Shown here: piece by piece, positions 32,072 to 43,748 of the stretch
Numbering within the stretch: the first letter of the stretch is position 1
How the letters are laid out: the number at the start of each line of letters is the position of its first letter
Origin: Glandiceps talaboti
Lineage: Eukaryota; Hemichordata; Enteropneusta; Spengelidae
Direction of reading: 5' to 3'
DNA length: 64,000 nucleotides
Assembly (NCBI RefSeq): GCF_964340395.1
Contig: NC_135551.1
Location: forward strand, 6,829,463-6,893,462
Program-made: the position numbers and the translations under genes
Notes under the pieces: generated by a model
What the model saw: the letters and a program-made list of their open reading frames with translations, nothing else
What the model was told of the DNA's origin: nothing
Databases searched by the model: none

Positions 32072-32570
32072 AGGGGGGGGGGGGCACTGGTCACATATAT
32101 CGCTAGTATGTGGCATGATCATTTTAAAAATATATTCTCTGCAGTAAAGTCTGAGAACAATAAGGAGCTTGTAATGAAGATTTTACATAATGTTAATGAC
32201 CCTCCACAGCTGTTCTCTGTTCAAGACATCAAATCTGCCATTGAAAGTATATGGATAAGGTTAAAGTGTGTGGCCTTGATGGCATTTAGACTGAGAACTT
32301 AATGTATGCGGGTAGCACGTTGTATCATTTTTGGCCATACTTTTCAGTATTTGTGTTTTACACTTGTATTTGCCACCTGATTTGATTTCTACCGTTTTGG
32401 TGCCCATCTCTAAGGATAAGGCAGGAGATGTCACTGATAAGGGTAATTATAGACCTATTGCCCTTTCATCTGTCATTTCAAAAGTGTTTGACTATGTTCT
32501 ACTTAACTATATCTGGTCACATTTGTATACTTCTGACAATTAATATGGCTTTAAGGCTAAATATATTATA
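32072..32570 (+). pseudogene. Non-LTR retrotransposon (LINE) reverse transcriptase fragment
   Basis: Translates in two plus-strand frames into HDHFKNIFSAVKSENNKELV, VLVPISKDKAGDVTDKGNYR and PIALSSVISKVFDYVLL. The KDKAGD-x-x-D-x-NYRPIAL-x-SV-x-SKVF pattern is the first part of a LINE reverse transcriptase domain. Frame breaks and in-frame stops show decay. It starts just after a G-run that follows repeat copy A. Related sequence lies inverted after copy B. Confidence 0.75.
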
Positions 32571-32934
32571 ATAAACTTCTCTTCTGACAGTGTTGTTAGA
32601 AAACACTGAGAAAATGGCTATGTAAAACGTGAATTATGCCTATTCTATGATTACCAACGGTTTTGTACGTTGTTGAATGCTCTATTTTAAAATGTCAATA
32701 TATGAATATTGTATGTTGCAATTTGGTTAGCATTAGTTGTTCCATCAAATGTACGTGAATACAGACCCCGTGATGCTTTGAAAACAGAGTAAAAAGTACT
32801 GGTATGTGTTATTTGACCTTTTGACACTATACATCGACACTTTGTACCATAAATAAGGTAATCCTCTACACAGTGTATATTGGGTATTGTACCAGCATAA
32901 TACACATCCACTCTTTCAAGGTAATACATCACAT

Positions 32935-34470
32935 TACTGAAACCCCAGTTCATCGTTAGTATATTATTGATCGTGTTGTAGTGCAATTCGCAACATCCTT
33001 TGAGAACAAGTTTGTTGTTAGTTTAACATATCTCTTGTCTTTTAAAGCAATGCATCACATCCCAGACTCGCATGTTTGTTGATATTGTAATACAACGCGC
33101 TTCTTTTAAGGCAATTCGTGACATTCCTGAGACACCAGTTTGCTGTACGTATAATCCATATCTCGGCCTTTATGAAAATCCACTGCATAACTAAACACAC
33201 CAAGCCATGGTTAAACTGATACCTATATTTAAGGAAAATTCACTACATCATTGTGTTTAAAGTAATTCATTAAATCCTAGTTGTTTGTTAGTATAACACA
33301 TTCTCTTTTCCAAGAAATCCATTTCTTTAATGGCACACCAGTTTATATTTTAGTGAAATACACTGCTTTCCTTTAAGGAATGCATTGCATGTATGAAGCA
33401 CCGGTTTGTGATTAGTATATTATATTCTGTCTTTCAGAAATCCATTGCATTAATGACACACCACTTTGTTGTTAGTATAATACATTTTTGTCGTTAAGGA
33501 ATCAATGATACATGAGTTTGAGTTTTAAAGTTATTAATTATATCCATGACACAATACGTTATTTTTTACATGAATACATATTTGTCCTTGGGGAAAATCA
33601 TTACATACCTTAATCGAGAGTATTTTTTGTTGTTGTTTGTTTGTTTGTTAGTTAGTTAGTTTGTTTGTGTGTTTGTGTGTTTGTGTGTTTGTTGGTTGGT
33701 TGGTTGGTTGGTTGGTTGGTTGGTTGGTTGGTTGGTTTGTTTGTTTGTTCAATAGAAATATTTTTAAAGTGAATTCTTTGCAATGGTGACACACCAGTTT
33801 TTTTATTAGAGAGATACATCTCTTGTCTTCCAGGGTAATTCATTCCATCCCCAGCATACCACTTTGTTGTTAGTCTAATAAATACCCTGTCCTTAACTGC
33901 AATGTATTACATCGACAACACACCAGTGTTTGTTGTCAGTAAAACATACACATCATCGTTAAGCTATTTCATGAATTTCTAAAACACCAATTTGTTGTCA
34001 GTATAATAGATACCTTGTCTTTGAAGATAAATTATTACATCTATGGCACACCAGTTTGTTCTTAACATAACACATATCTTGTCTTTTAGGGCTATTATAT
34101 ACAAAAAACTCTAAATTGTTGTCAGTTTTTTTATTATTATTTCTATAATTCAGGCCACCAAGATGTCCTATAAAAATATTTTTTTAAAAACCTACAAACA
34201 CAAAGAAAAAGACAGATAAAATTATATTGAATAATATTAAAGTATAATGCACATCTTGTGTTTTAGCTAAAGTATTTCATTACATATCTTACACACCGTT
34301 TTCGTCTTAGCATAATGCATATATTTTCTTTTAAGGTCAATTCATTACGTCATTGACATGCCAGTTTATTATTAGCCACATATATACCATGTCTTTTAGC
34401 TGAGACATATCGCTACATTTCTAACACGCCAATCCAATAGTATAACACACATCCTCAACACACAAATGTG
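32935..34470 (+). repeat. Degenerate ~60-bp tandem array in copy B
   Basis: Same unit as the copy A array, in the same order of recognisable variants, so the array was already present before the A/B duplication. Confidence 0.75.
33690..33737. repeat. (TTGG)n microsatellite
   Basis: About eleven TTGG units, preceded by TTTG/TGTG runs. Confidence 0.95.
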
Positions 34471-36087
34471 TTTTTTAGCTGAATGTACACAATTTTAATT
34501 ACACTATACTGCAACCAATATGGGTACAATTTACCCATAATGCTGTGCTTTTGAAGTGATTCAATTTATGATAAGACCCATTCTGAGAAACGATGTCATG
34601 TACACATGAGAATAATGAAAATATTGTACCAATATGGTAGAAAAATTGTTGACATGTAAATTGCTCCAAAAGCTTGATAATTTGATTACATAAGTAAATA
34701 ATTAAATTAATAACTAAATAAATAAATAAATAAATATAATCTTCTAAGTGCATTAATGCCAGTTGTATTTCAGTGATGTTATCATTATTTCTATTTGTTT
34801 CTATTTTTAAATGTTCACCTTATACAATGTCTGTTTTTGTGCATTGTTTTACTGTTTTGTTCTGGTTGGTGTTATATTACGTTGTGTTTGATTATTGTTG
34901 TTTATTTCTTTGCGTTTTGTTTTTGTTATTGTTTTACATTGCCACGTGGATCTGTATTTCTTAAATCATATTTTAAAATCAATCATGTATTGGATTGGAT
35001 TGACACATAACCTTGTATATAACCCTTCCAAAATATATTTTGCCCGAATTGATATCAAAGAAGAACATTAATATGACAGAATCACATAGGCTTGTTTTCT
35101 TGGCCTGTCCTGTTATAAATAAGCAGAAGACGTTTTAGTTATTAACCAAGTTGGACATCTGCCTACATGATGACATCACAAAGTTTTAACTACCTTATTA
35201 CAGTCCTTTTCCCCCAAACCGAGTCAAATCAACTAAATGAACTGATCACAAGGTTTCATGTTGAGATAGACACGATAAAGATAATACACACGTACATCAC
35301 TTACACCACCTGGGTTTTGTATTTAGTTAATTATATAAATAATAACAGCATGCATACTACTACACAAGGTATAATCTGTTGAAGCTCAAACAAAATAAAT
35401 ATTTAAATAAAAACATATGCAGGGTAACTGTTTCGGTATATTGGATGCATTTAAGGCATGGCTTCAGGGGGTTTACCTTGCATTACGAGGTATGTAATCA
35501 TTTTTTTGCAGATTCCACCTCAAAAAGGTGTCCATTGGACATTTCGTTATATCATGAGAAAAACGAAATGCCATGTATTGCTTTTGGTAAACATAAGTTT
35601 TCGGTAGGCTTGATACTTAATGACTATAAACAATGTAAAAGTTACTTAAAATTCACATATACTGTATTTAACGAATTATCAGCCAGTCACTGAAATATGT
35701 GAAAAGGTTTTAATATAAAATAAATCGTAAGTAGGTCAAAGGTCAACAAATGACATCATTTTGATTTATTATAGCTTGATTCATATTGAGTGTTTTTTTT
35801 TCTGTATATTGTGTGGGTACAACCATGTATCATTCGGATGTTCATGTTTCAAGTAATGTTTTGACAGCAATTGCAGATTACAAAGTATGTTATACTGATA
35901 TTTTGTCTCCAAAACCAAACTGAATATAGATATTTATTTTGTTGAAATTGTACATATCATAAAATCCAGAGCTGAGCAATTAATTTGGAAAAAGTAAAAA
36001 TCACGTGTCGATTAACAGTTTATTGTTTATAATTTATCAACAACAAATCTCGAGTCAGTTTTGAAAATAAATTTGGAAACATGTAGA

Positions 36088-36445
36088 TCAGCAGAGCTCT
36101 AATCGCATGCCCTGCCTTATCCTTAATGATATGCACCAAAACGGTATAAATCATATCAGGTGGCAAATACCCGTGTGAAACACAAATATTGAAAAGTATG
36201 GCCAACAAGACAGACGGCATGCTACCCGCATACATCAAGTTCTTAGTCTAAATGCCATCAAGGTCACACGCTTTATCATCCATATTTCCAATAACAGATC
36301 TGATGTCTTCAACAGAGAACAGCGGGGGAGGGTCATTAACGTCAGGTAAAATCTTCATTACAACTTCCTTATTGTTCGCAGACTGTACTGCAGAGTAAAT
36401 ATCTTTAAAATGATCGATATCTGTGTGACCACTAGCCCCCCCCCC
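36088..36445 (-). pseudogene. LINE reverse transcriptase fragment, inverted relative to the one at 32.1 kb
   Basis: The minus strand encodes the same segment as 32072-32430: a G-run start, NNKEVVMKIL, DVNDPPPLFSVEDIRSVIG, FNICVSHGYLPPDMIYTVLV and IIKDKAGHA. One in-frame stop follows DLDGI. It abuts the end of copy B (ATCAGCAGAGCT) with its 3' side, whereas the fragment after copy A abuts with its 5' side. Confidence 0.75.
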
Positions 36446-36564
36446 CCCCCCAAGGAATTTCTGAATGAATGATAGTCAATAAACTATTCTACAACACAAG
36501 GTTTTTACAATTCAATTGAATTGGTCAGTTTAGGATTTTATGATATACACAAATTAAAAAACAT

Positions 36565-36568
<4 letters not shown>

Positions 36569-36658
<90 letters not shown>
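36569..36658. repeat. (CA)n(TA)n compound microsatellite
   Basis: About 38 bp of AC repeat run directly into about 50 bp of TA repeat. Confidence 0.95.
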
Positions 36659-36661
<3 letters not shown>

Positions 36662-37139
36662 GTTGGGGAGACAACACATCAGTATAACATTGTTTTTAAT
36701 GTACAAATGCAACAACTGAAATTGATACATAAAATCTGAATGATACATACATTTACCCGCACAGTACACATAACTTTTTAAAAGTTCGGTGTAATTATAG
36801 CAACAAGATGTTTCGTAAAATACAGGTGGCATATAACAACACGTTGTGGTTAGATTTTTGGCCTTAGAAGGGCAGTTAGCATAAATAACAGTTGTGTCAG
36901 CAGGAATATTCTTAATTTTACCTCATTACAACGCAACTTGTTGAAATAATTCAGACGTGTATTCTCTCCGACAATTATTTTAAAATTCCAGTTTCTGGAA
37001 AAACTACCGACTTGTATTGTATAATTAGTTTTTTTTCTCTATAGTATTTTTTATTTTTTGTGGTTGTATGGGACTTTTTAATGGCCTGAAATAAAGAATA
37101 TAATAATAATAATAAAATACACTCATTATGTATCAAGTT

Positions 37140-37440
37140 ATAAGAACGCAAAAAGACGTCATTTTGTTGACCTTTGACACACGTATGATATATTTTTTAC
37201 ATTCTCAAAACGTTTGAAATATTGTTGTAATTTGGTGATCATTCATAAATACAGTATAGATGATTTAAGTATGACTTTTAAGTAACTTGTGAAAACACGT
37301 TTACAATGGCATATTGGTTTTCTCGCGATATAACGAAATGCCCAATGGGTGCGCGAGCGGCTCTCGTCAGATATGTTATCAGAACACCTTCCTGAGGCGG
37401 AATCTTCAAAAAGACATTATATAACTTGCAACGGTTAACC
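37140..37440 (-). repeat. Inverted partial copy of the large repeat
   Basis: On the minus strand it reads AAGGTCAACAAAATGACGTC, CCATTGGGCATTTCGTTATA and ATTCCGCCTCAGGAAGGTGT, corresponding to about 31480-31730 of copy A in reverse orientation. Confidence 0.7.
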
Positions 37441-37756
37441 ACCTAAACACCACCTCTGGCAACTTGACTAAAAGGTACAAACATTCATGGGTTTATTTCA
37501 GGAGAGAATGATATTTTTAAAAGCGCCAAGCAGGGGAGACGATGCTTCTTTAAAATGTTGTTTAAATGTTTCCTCTCTGCCCCGCACTTGCCTTAAATTG
37601 TACTCGGAAACTAGTGCGCATCTGAAGCACTTTTAAATCTAGTCTTCTTTGTGTGTATGCTCATGAAAAGCTATCACGATATGACAAGAAGTCCTGTATG
37701 AACCTTCCAGTTATAATCCCTGCTTGCCCAATTTTAGAAGTGAAGACTTCAAGGTA

Positions 37757-37960
37757 ATGTATGTATGTATGTATGTATGTATGTATGTATGTATGTATGT
37801 ATGTATGTATGTATATGTCTGTTTCTGTGTATCAATCTTTATTTGTTTATTTATTTATTTGTTTATATATTTATTTATTTATTTATTTGTGTATTTATTT
37901 ATTATTTATTTATGTCTGTCTGTATATGTATGTATGTCTGTGTGTCTGTCTGCCTCTATG

Positions 37961-37993
<33 letters not shown>
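37757..37993. repeat. (TATG)n and (ATTT)n microsatellites at the edge of copy C
   Basis: A TATG run (about 37757-37815), ATTT runs (about 37842-37910) and another TATG run (about 37965-37993). ORFs through this are repeat artefacts. Confidence 0.95.
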
Positions 37994-39350
37994 CTATCTG
38001 AGTTTATACCTGAGTTTAGTCTGTGTATTTGTGCGTTTGATTTATACGTCTGTGAGCCTATGCATGTGTACTCCGACACACACTAGATATACATATATCC
38101 ACGCGTAAATCTAAAATTACACATCTGTTACATGTAATTTATCATTTCCTATGTGAGTAGTGTGTTAATTAGGGTATACGATCGTACGCAAGGAGCTCTG
38201 GATACCTCTACCCGGAATATATTTATTTTTCTGTGTAGTTTAAAGTCTCTTACCGAAAGCAATCAGCGTCAGATATAGACTAAAAATCATGTTTATGTTC
38301 CATACAATCTTCTCTATTAATAAAAGGTGTTATTAAAATTACTTAGAAAAGAATGAGAAAGTGGCTATGTTAAGAGCAAATGATACGTATTTTATGATTA
38401 CGCTGCTAGTTATTCTATTTTAAATATCAATACATGTTTACTGTATGTTACAAATTTGGTGAGTATTAGTTGCTAGATATATGTATTGGTTATATATATT
38501 GGATACTAGCATGATCATGTCAATTAGTTAGTCAGTGATTAGCAGATGAGATTGTTGTGTGATATATTTTTAGTAATAAGACCTCACACTTCAAATTCAA
38601 ATTAATTTAGTACATTGATCCATGGCGCACATGCCGTACATAGTATATTAATGTAGCATATAGTTGTAATGAATAATTTGCAGAATACATTTGATGCTTT
38701 GGACAGTGAGAAAAAAAATACTGGTATGCATTTTTTGACCTTTTTGACACTTAGGATATCATGCTGTACCTGGTACCATAAATAGGATGATTCTATACAC
38801 ATTGTATATTGGCTATTTTATTTTACCAGTATAATACACACTTTCAAGGTTTTCCATCACATCCCTGGAACACCAGTCTATTGTTAGTATAACACATATC
38901 GTGTTTTAGGGCAATTTGTGACAACCGTGACACACTAGTTTGTTGTTGGCCTAATCCACATCATTTCTTTAGGACAATTCATCCCATCCCTGGAATACCT
39001 GTTCTATTGTTAGTATAATATACATCGTGACTTTTAGGGCAATTCCTGACATCCTTGGCGTATCAGTTTTCATTATTACCTGCACAAAACATATATTGTT
39101 GTTAAGGCAAGCCATTAAATCCTTGGAAGTCCTAATTATAGTTAGTCTGGTCACACATATATTGTTCTTCAGGAAATGCATTCCATCCCTAAACACACCA
39201 GTTTGTTTTTCGACTGATACATATCTTCAGACGAAATCACTACAACTTTGTGTTTAAGGTATTTAATGCATGAAATCCCTTACAATTCAGTGTTTTTTTA
39301 TTCTAATACATTTGGCCTTCATGGAATCCATTGCATCCACCAAATTGCTG
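37994..39350 (+). repeat. Large repeat, copy C (5' part)
   Basis: Shares with copy A the post-microsatellite segment (GCATGTGTACTCC, ATATACATAT, GTTAATTAGGG), the TATTCTATTTTAAATATCAAT segment and about seven units of the ~60-bp array (38830-39330). It is more diverged than A is from B. Confidence 0.7.
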
Positions 39351-41020
39351 GGGGGAGGGGGCATATTTTTGTATTGGTGCAATGATGCATTTAATTTAAA
39401 ACTAGGCAAGGTTGCTAATTTACACACATTTGCATACAATTTTACATTATATCCATTTAAGCATACGCAATTACATATATGTAATGTCATATCTTTTGAA
39501 AGTAGCTGCCGAAAAAAATGTCACATTCAAAGTAAAAAAAAATGGATGGTGCTTTCTCAACTAAGCAACACAAGAAAGTAATCATCTTCTTTACCCAACT
39601 ATTTGCCCTACAGTCTGCAGTTACAACAGAAAGTAGAACCAAAATTTTGAACTAACATTTTTCTACCATTCCCAAACTTTGATGGCCCTACTTTATGTCG
39701 GAATCCAAGGGGGGTCTCATTGGATTCTCCTTGTCATCATCACTCTAATGAAAAATTAAGTTTGGATTTTGCTGTCGAAGGTACAGCTCTGTTTACAAAT
39801 TCAGGGCCATAGCAAATTGTCGCTTCAAAATGAATTGCGGATTAACACTTGTGTCAGTGAAATAAGATATTTATATCAAACAACATTTCAACCAAAGACA
39901 ACGTCAAACACAATTGAAAATCTATTAAAGTCAATTAATCGCTGCTGACGACGATTCAGGGTGATATTGTGATCACTCCCAAACGGTCCTTTTCAGGGCC
40001 AACAAATATTCCAAAAAGATATCTGCCGTTTTATCAGTAAATGTTTTAGTATAATATATAGGTACGCGATGTTCTCAGCCAAAAAAATCTACTTTACTTT
40101 TAAATGAATTTAATTTGCAACCTAAAATAGAAATATTCCTGAAAATAATTTCCAATTTGCGAAATGTCAGATGTTTCGCTCCGACCTAGTAAATGCATGC
40201 ATGTTGGGAACAGGGTCAAAATCCATGACGTTCGCTGTGTATGCATGTGCACGTCTCACTCTGTTCAATTTCTTTTCGTTGTGTCTGTGATCGGACGACG
40301 GACGGCTGCTGTCCTCAAATGAAGGATATTGTCCCGCGCGCAAAAAGAATTTTTAAAACGTTACATGTTTACTGGAAACATTTGCATTCAAAGTTAAGTC
40401 AGCGTACAATAGATATACATCCTAATAATCCCAGGATAGGGGCAGCTGGATATGGATCAATGACAAGTAATACATCAAAACACTTTCAAATTGATGCTTT
40501 GAACATCTAGAAAAAAATACTGGTATGTATTGTCGCTACGGGTATCATGGTATGCTTGGGGTATGATTAGGAATTTTCAGATATTCAGTTTTGAAGCTGT
40601 CATTCATTTTTACTTTTACGTCGTCCCCGTCGCCCCCCCCCCCCAAAAAAAAGACAAAAACAGATACAATTAAAATATATTTTGCTGTCATAAACAAATT
40701 ACATAAACTTCACGATAAAAGAAAATAATGCGGCAACAAATTTTCCCAGTGTTAGAAATGAAATAATATTACTCTTTGTTAATCTTTGGGAACGTTTAAT
40801 GTAAAAAAAAAAGGAAAAAAAAGTCGCACTAGCGCAAAACATATGGTGAAAAGTATCTGGCACACATCACGTAAGAAAAACGACCGTAACAAGAATGTTA
40901 ATCCCTGGACCCTGTTTTTTTCATTCAATATTAAGTTAATAATACAAAGAATACTATACATCGCTGTGAACAAGAACATATAGGCACAGATTTGTTTGAA
41001 AGAAAGACACATATAAACTT
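39351..41020. other. No gene recognised
   Basis: AT-rich sequence with a G/C homopolymer near 40628. Interrupts copy C, whose 3' part resumes at about 41024. Confidence 0.45.
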
Positions 41021-41023
41021 TAG

Positions 41024-41520
41024 TCCACTATACTGCAACCATCATGTGTAGGGTTTACCCATAATGCTATGTGGTTGATATTATGTCAGTTACAAATAAC
41101 CCGTACTGCGAAAGGATGTAATGAACAATTTTGAGAATATTGACACAAAAGAATACTACCAATATGGTAGAAAAATTGATTATTTGATTAAATAAACGAA
41201 CTAATAAAAACATATAATTTGCATGTTGGTTCTGTTATTTTCCAAGTGTGAACGTGTGACATTGTATTGTGGTTCTGAGCACATGTACATTATTTCTTAA
41301 ATCATATTTCAAAATTAACCATGTGTTGTGTTGTGTTGTGTTGTGTTGTGTTGCGTTGTGTTGTGTTGTGTTGTGTCGTGTTGACATATAACCTTGTATA
41401 TTACCCGTTCAAAATACAATATATTTTGCAAAATTTGAAAACAAAGTAGAACATTAACATGACAGGTCAGAATCCCATAGGTTTGCTTTTGTTTGCCTGT
41501 CCTGTTATCCATTTATCTGA
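41024..41520 (+). repeat. Large repeat, copy C (3' part) with (TTGTG)n
   Basis: Matches copies A and B from GTTTACCCATAATGCTATG through ACCAATATGGTAGAAAAATT to CCTTGTATATTACCC and GGACATTTTGAG. A (TTGTG)n pentanucleotide run (about 41322-41382) replaces the TTGGATTGG segment. Confidence 0.7.
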
Positions 41521-43690
41521 GGACATTTTGAGTAGGAACCAATTTGAGGATATATAAATATTAGGAAATCGCAAACTTAAAACTATAAGGTATGTGTAAT
41601 ATAAGGCTAGTGTGTGTAATGTAAGGCCAGTCTTGCCTTTTTACATTGTTCAAATCGACTTTCTACATCAGACAAAATTCATCCACTTTTTTCAAACCCT
41701 ACCTGCAACAAACAGTTGAATAACCCAAAATACATTTTGTACCAGTACAAACATTTACTAGGCAAAAGATGACAGAAATAAACGAGTGATATCTGCATGA
41801 ATGCAAATGAGTTGATGTAGTGTCTTTTAAATAGCAGTATTTCATGCCAACTCTCAACAGAGTAGCTGAGGCAGAGCTGATTGTTATTTCACATTGAAAG
41901 GTAAGAGTTCCTCCATGGTGTCCACTAGTTAAATCTTTATTGTGAGCAAAGCATCAAGTGATAGGAAATGAACTCGAATATCAATTGAACTTAAAATTAC
42001 TTTGGATGATGAATTTGTTATAATGCAAACGTTTAAAATTTATTGAAACGAATTCATATAGGTGTTACTCTTTAAAACTTTAAAAAGAAAAGATTAGAAA
42101 GAATTCAGTCACAATTTATATCCCAAGCGCTTGGCATATTGCAAATAAGAGAACCACATAGTTTATCAAGAATTCGAAGGCATGGTATATGTTAACATGC
42201 CTATCGAAACAGTCGGATAACACCCATCACTAGTTCACATCATTTTTATCAGATAAGCATATGCAAATCTTCACATGTGTTACGTGAAACAGGGCAGATT
42301 GAAAACTCGAACCAGCCCTCATCTTCAGAGCTCCGTTTTCTCTCAACTGTTCAGAATGACTTATCAATCATGCTGTTCTTTGCTTCGATCACATTTAGAC
42401 CTCATTCGATGATCTGAATATCGTATTATCGTATTAATTGTGTTCATGCAAAACTGGTAAATGAACGCTTCATTTTGTATACATCCTTGGTGGTATCAGT
42501 CTGTTTAGCAGAAGTATTTAATTATATCGCAAAATAATGACTCTCGACGACATGTTGCAACATATAGCTTCCTTCCATCGAACGCGAGCTCAGAACTTGC
42601 GATATCCCAGAACATATATAACGATAGACTGTAAATTTCAAAACAAATTACATTCAGAGAAATGTTTTTATACATTGTAAAACTAATTGCAGGAAAAAGT
42701 GTCTGGATATCTACATCATGTGACAAATATATTTAATCCCACGAAATAAATGTTAGTTTTACGACATAATGTTCCATGTATGATTCTACTGACAACTGTT
42801 TTCAAGCTCGAGGTTGACTATACCTCTATGAAGTGAAATGAACTAAGATTTGGTGTTATAAATTAAAATGTTAGAAAAGATGACACCAAATTATACATAA
42901 CAATGCATATTACAGCATCAACTGCCCGGTCCGGTTTTTCAGCGTTCCTTATAAATTTACAGGCGCTTTTCGTTTCCCCTCGATGTCGTAATTATTACCT
43001 GTGACCTCAATCATTAGTATTACAAAGCATTCCGGACAGCGAACTCAAGTAAGTCATGTAACATGATATGCTGAGTCTTGAGCAACGATATACTGATATT
43101 TTTAAATGAATGTAAGGAGAGATACTCCTAATAAATTCGAATGGGGGGATTCCTTTAGTGTCGTGAACAGAGATCTAGGGTAAGTTGATATTGTAAGTTT
43201 AAATGAGGGGTATTTGTGACTGATGTTATATACCAAGTTAATTAATAGAACACCCTAGCTAATATATCGATAATTGGAGATAACTCTTGTTCGTGGTAAG
43301 ATTTCGTTATGACATAATATTGGAGGGCAACTTATCCGTACAATTAGAAATCCCTTGATTCGTAGCTTTTGCTCAAAATTAAAGCAATAACTTCACTGCT
43401 TTATCCACATGTGAGCATTGCCATTCAAACAAACAAGTGGGCGTGGCCGTCCGCCACTAAAACAGTGAAATTTGCTTCGTGAATGGCAAATATTCGCGGT
43501 ACAGGGGGAGCACAGCCCATAAGTAAACAACTTCACTAATTCGTAAATTGAATGCAGATGGGATATACATGTAGGACAGTGTCCTTTTATAGTAACTACG
43601 GTTTGCAGTCTTTGCAACCTGTCCAGTGGTATACGTATGGTAAATTTCTTTTCAGACACTACGAATAATCCAGGTTTTACAAACCCATTC
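41521..43690. other. Upstream region of the lectin gene
   Basis: No coding exon recognised. A TTTTAAATAG box (about 41826) lies some 70 bp before a strong donor (TTGAAAG|GTAAGA at about 41899). A clear acceptor (TTTTTAACTTTTAG) ends near 43722, just before the lectin start codon. Together these could be a noncoding first exon and TATA-type promoter, but nothing connects them except position. Confidence 0.25.
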
Positions 43691-43748
43691 CAACTATTTG
43701 CGTTCTTCTTTTTAACTTTTAGACCATTTGACTACTAGAAGCATTACC

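Larger units (their letters stand above)
32565..36065 (+). repeat. Large repeat, copy B
   Basis: Direct-orientation paralogue of copy A, starting about 4.1 kb further on. It lacks the foldback element and has its own expanded TTGG microsatellite and AAAT runs. Ends with GTCGATTAACAGTTTATTG and ATCAGCAGAGCT, matching the end of copy A. Confidence 0.8.

Noticed and set aside
31400-35700. Small ORFs in repeat copies A and B (for example 34773-35010, 35379-35693)
   Set aside because: Not conserved as open frames between the two copies, so unlikely to be coding.
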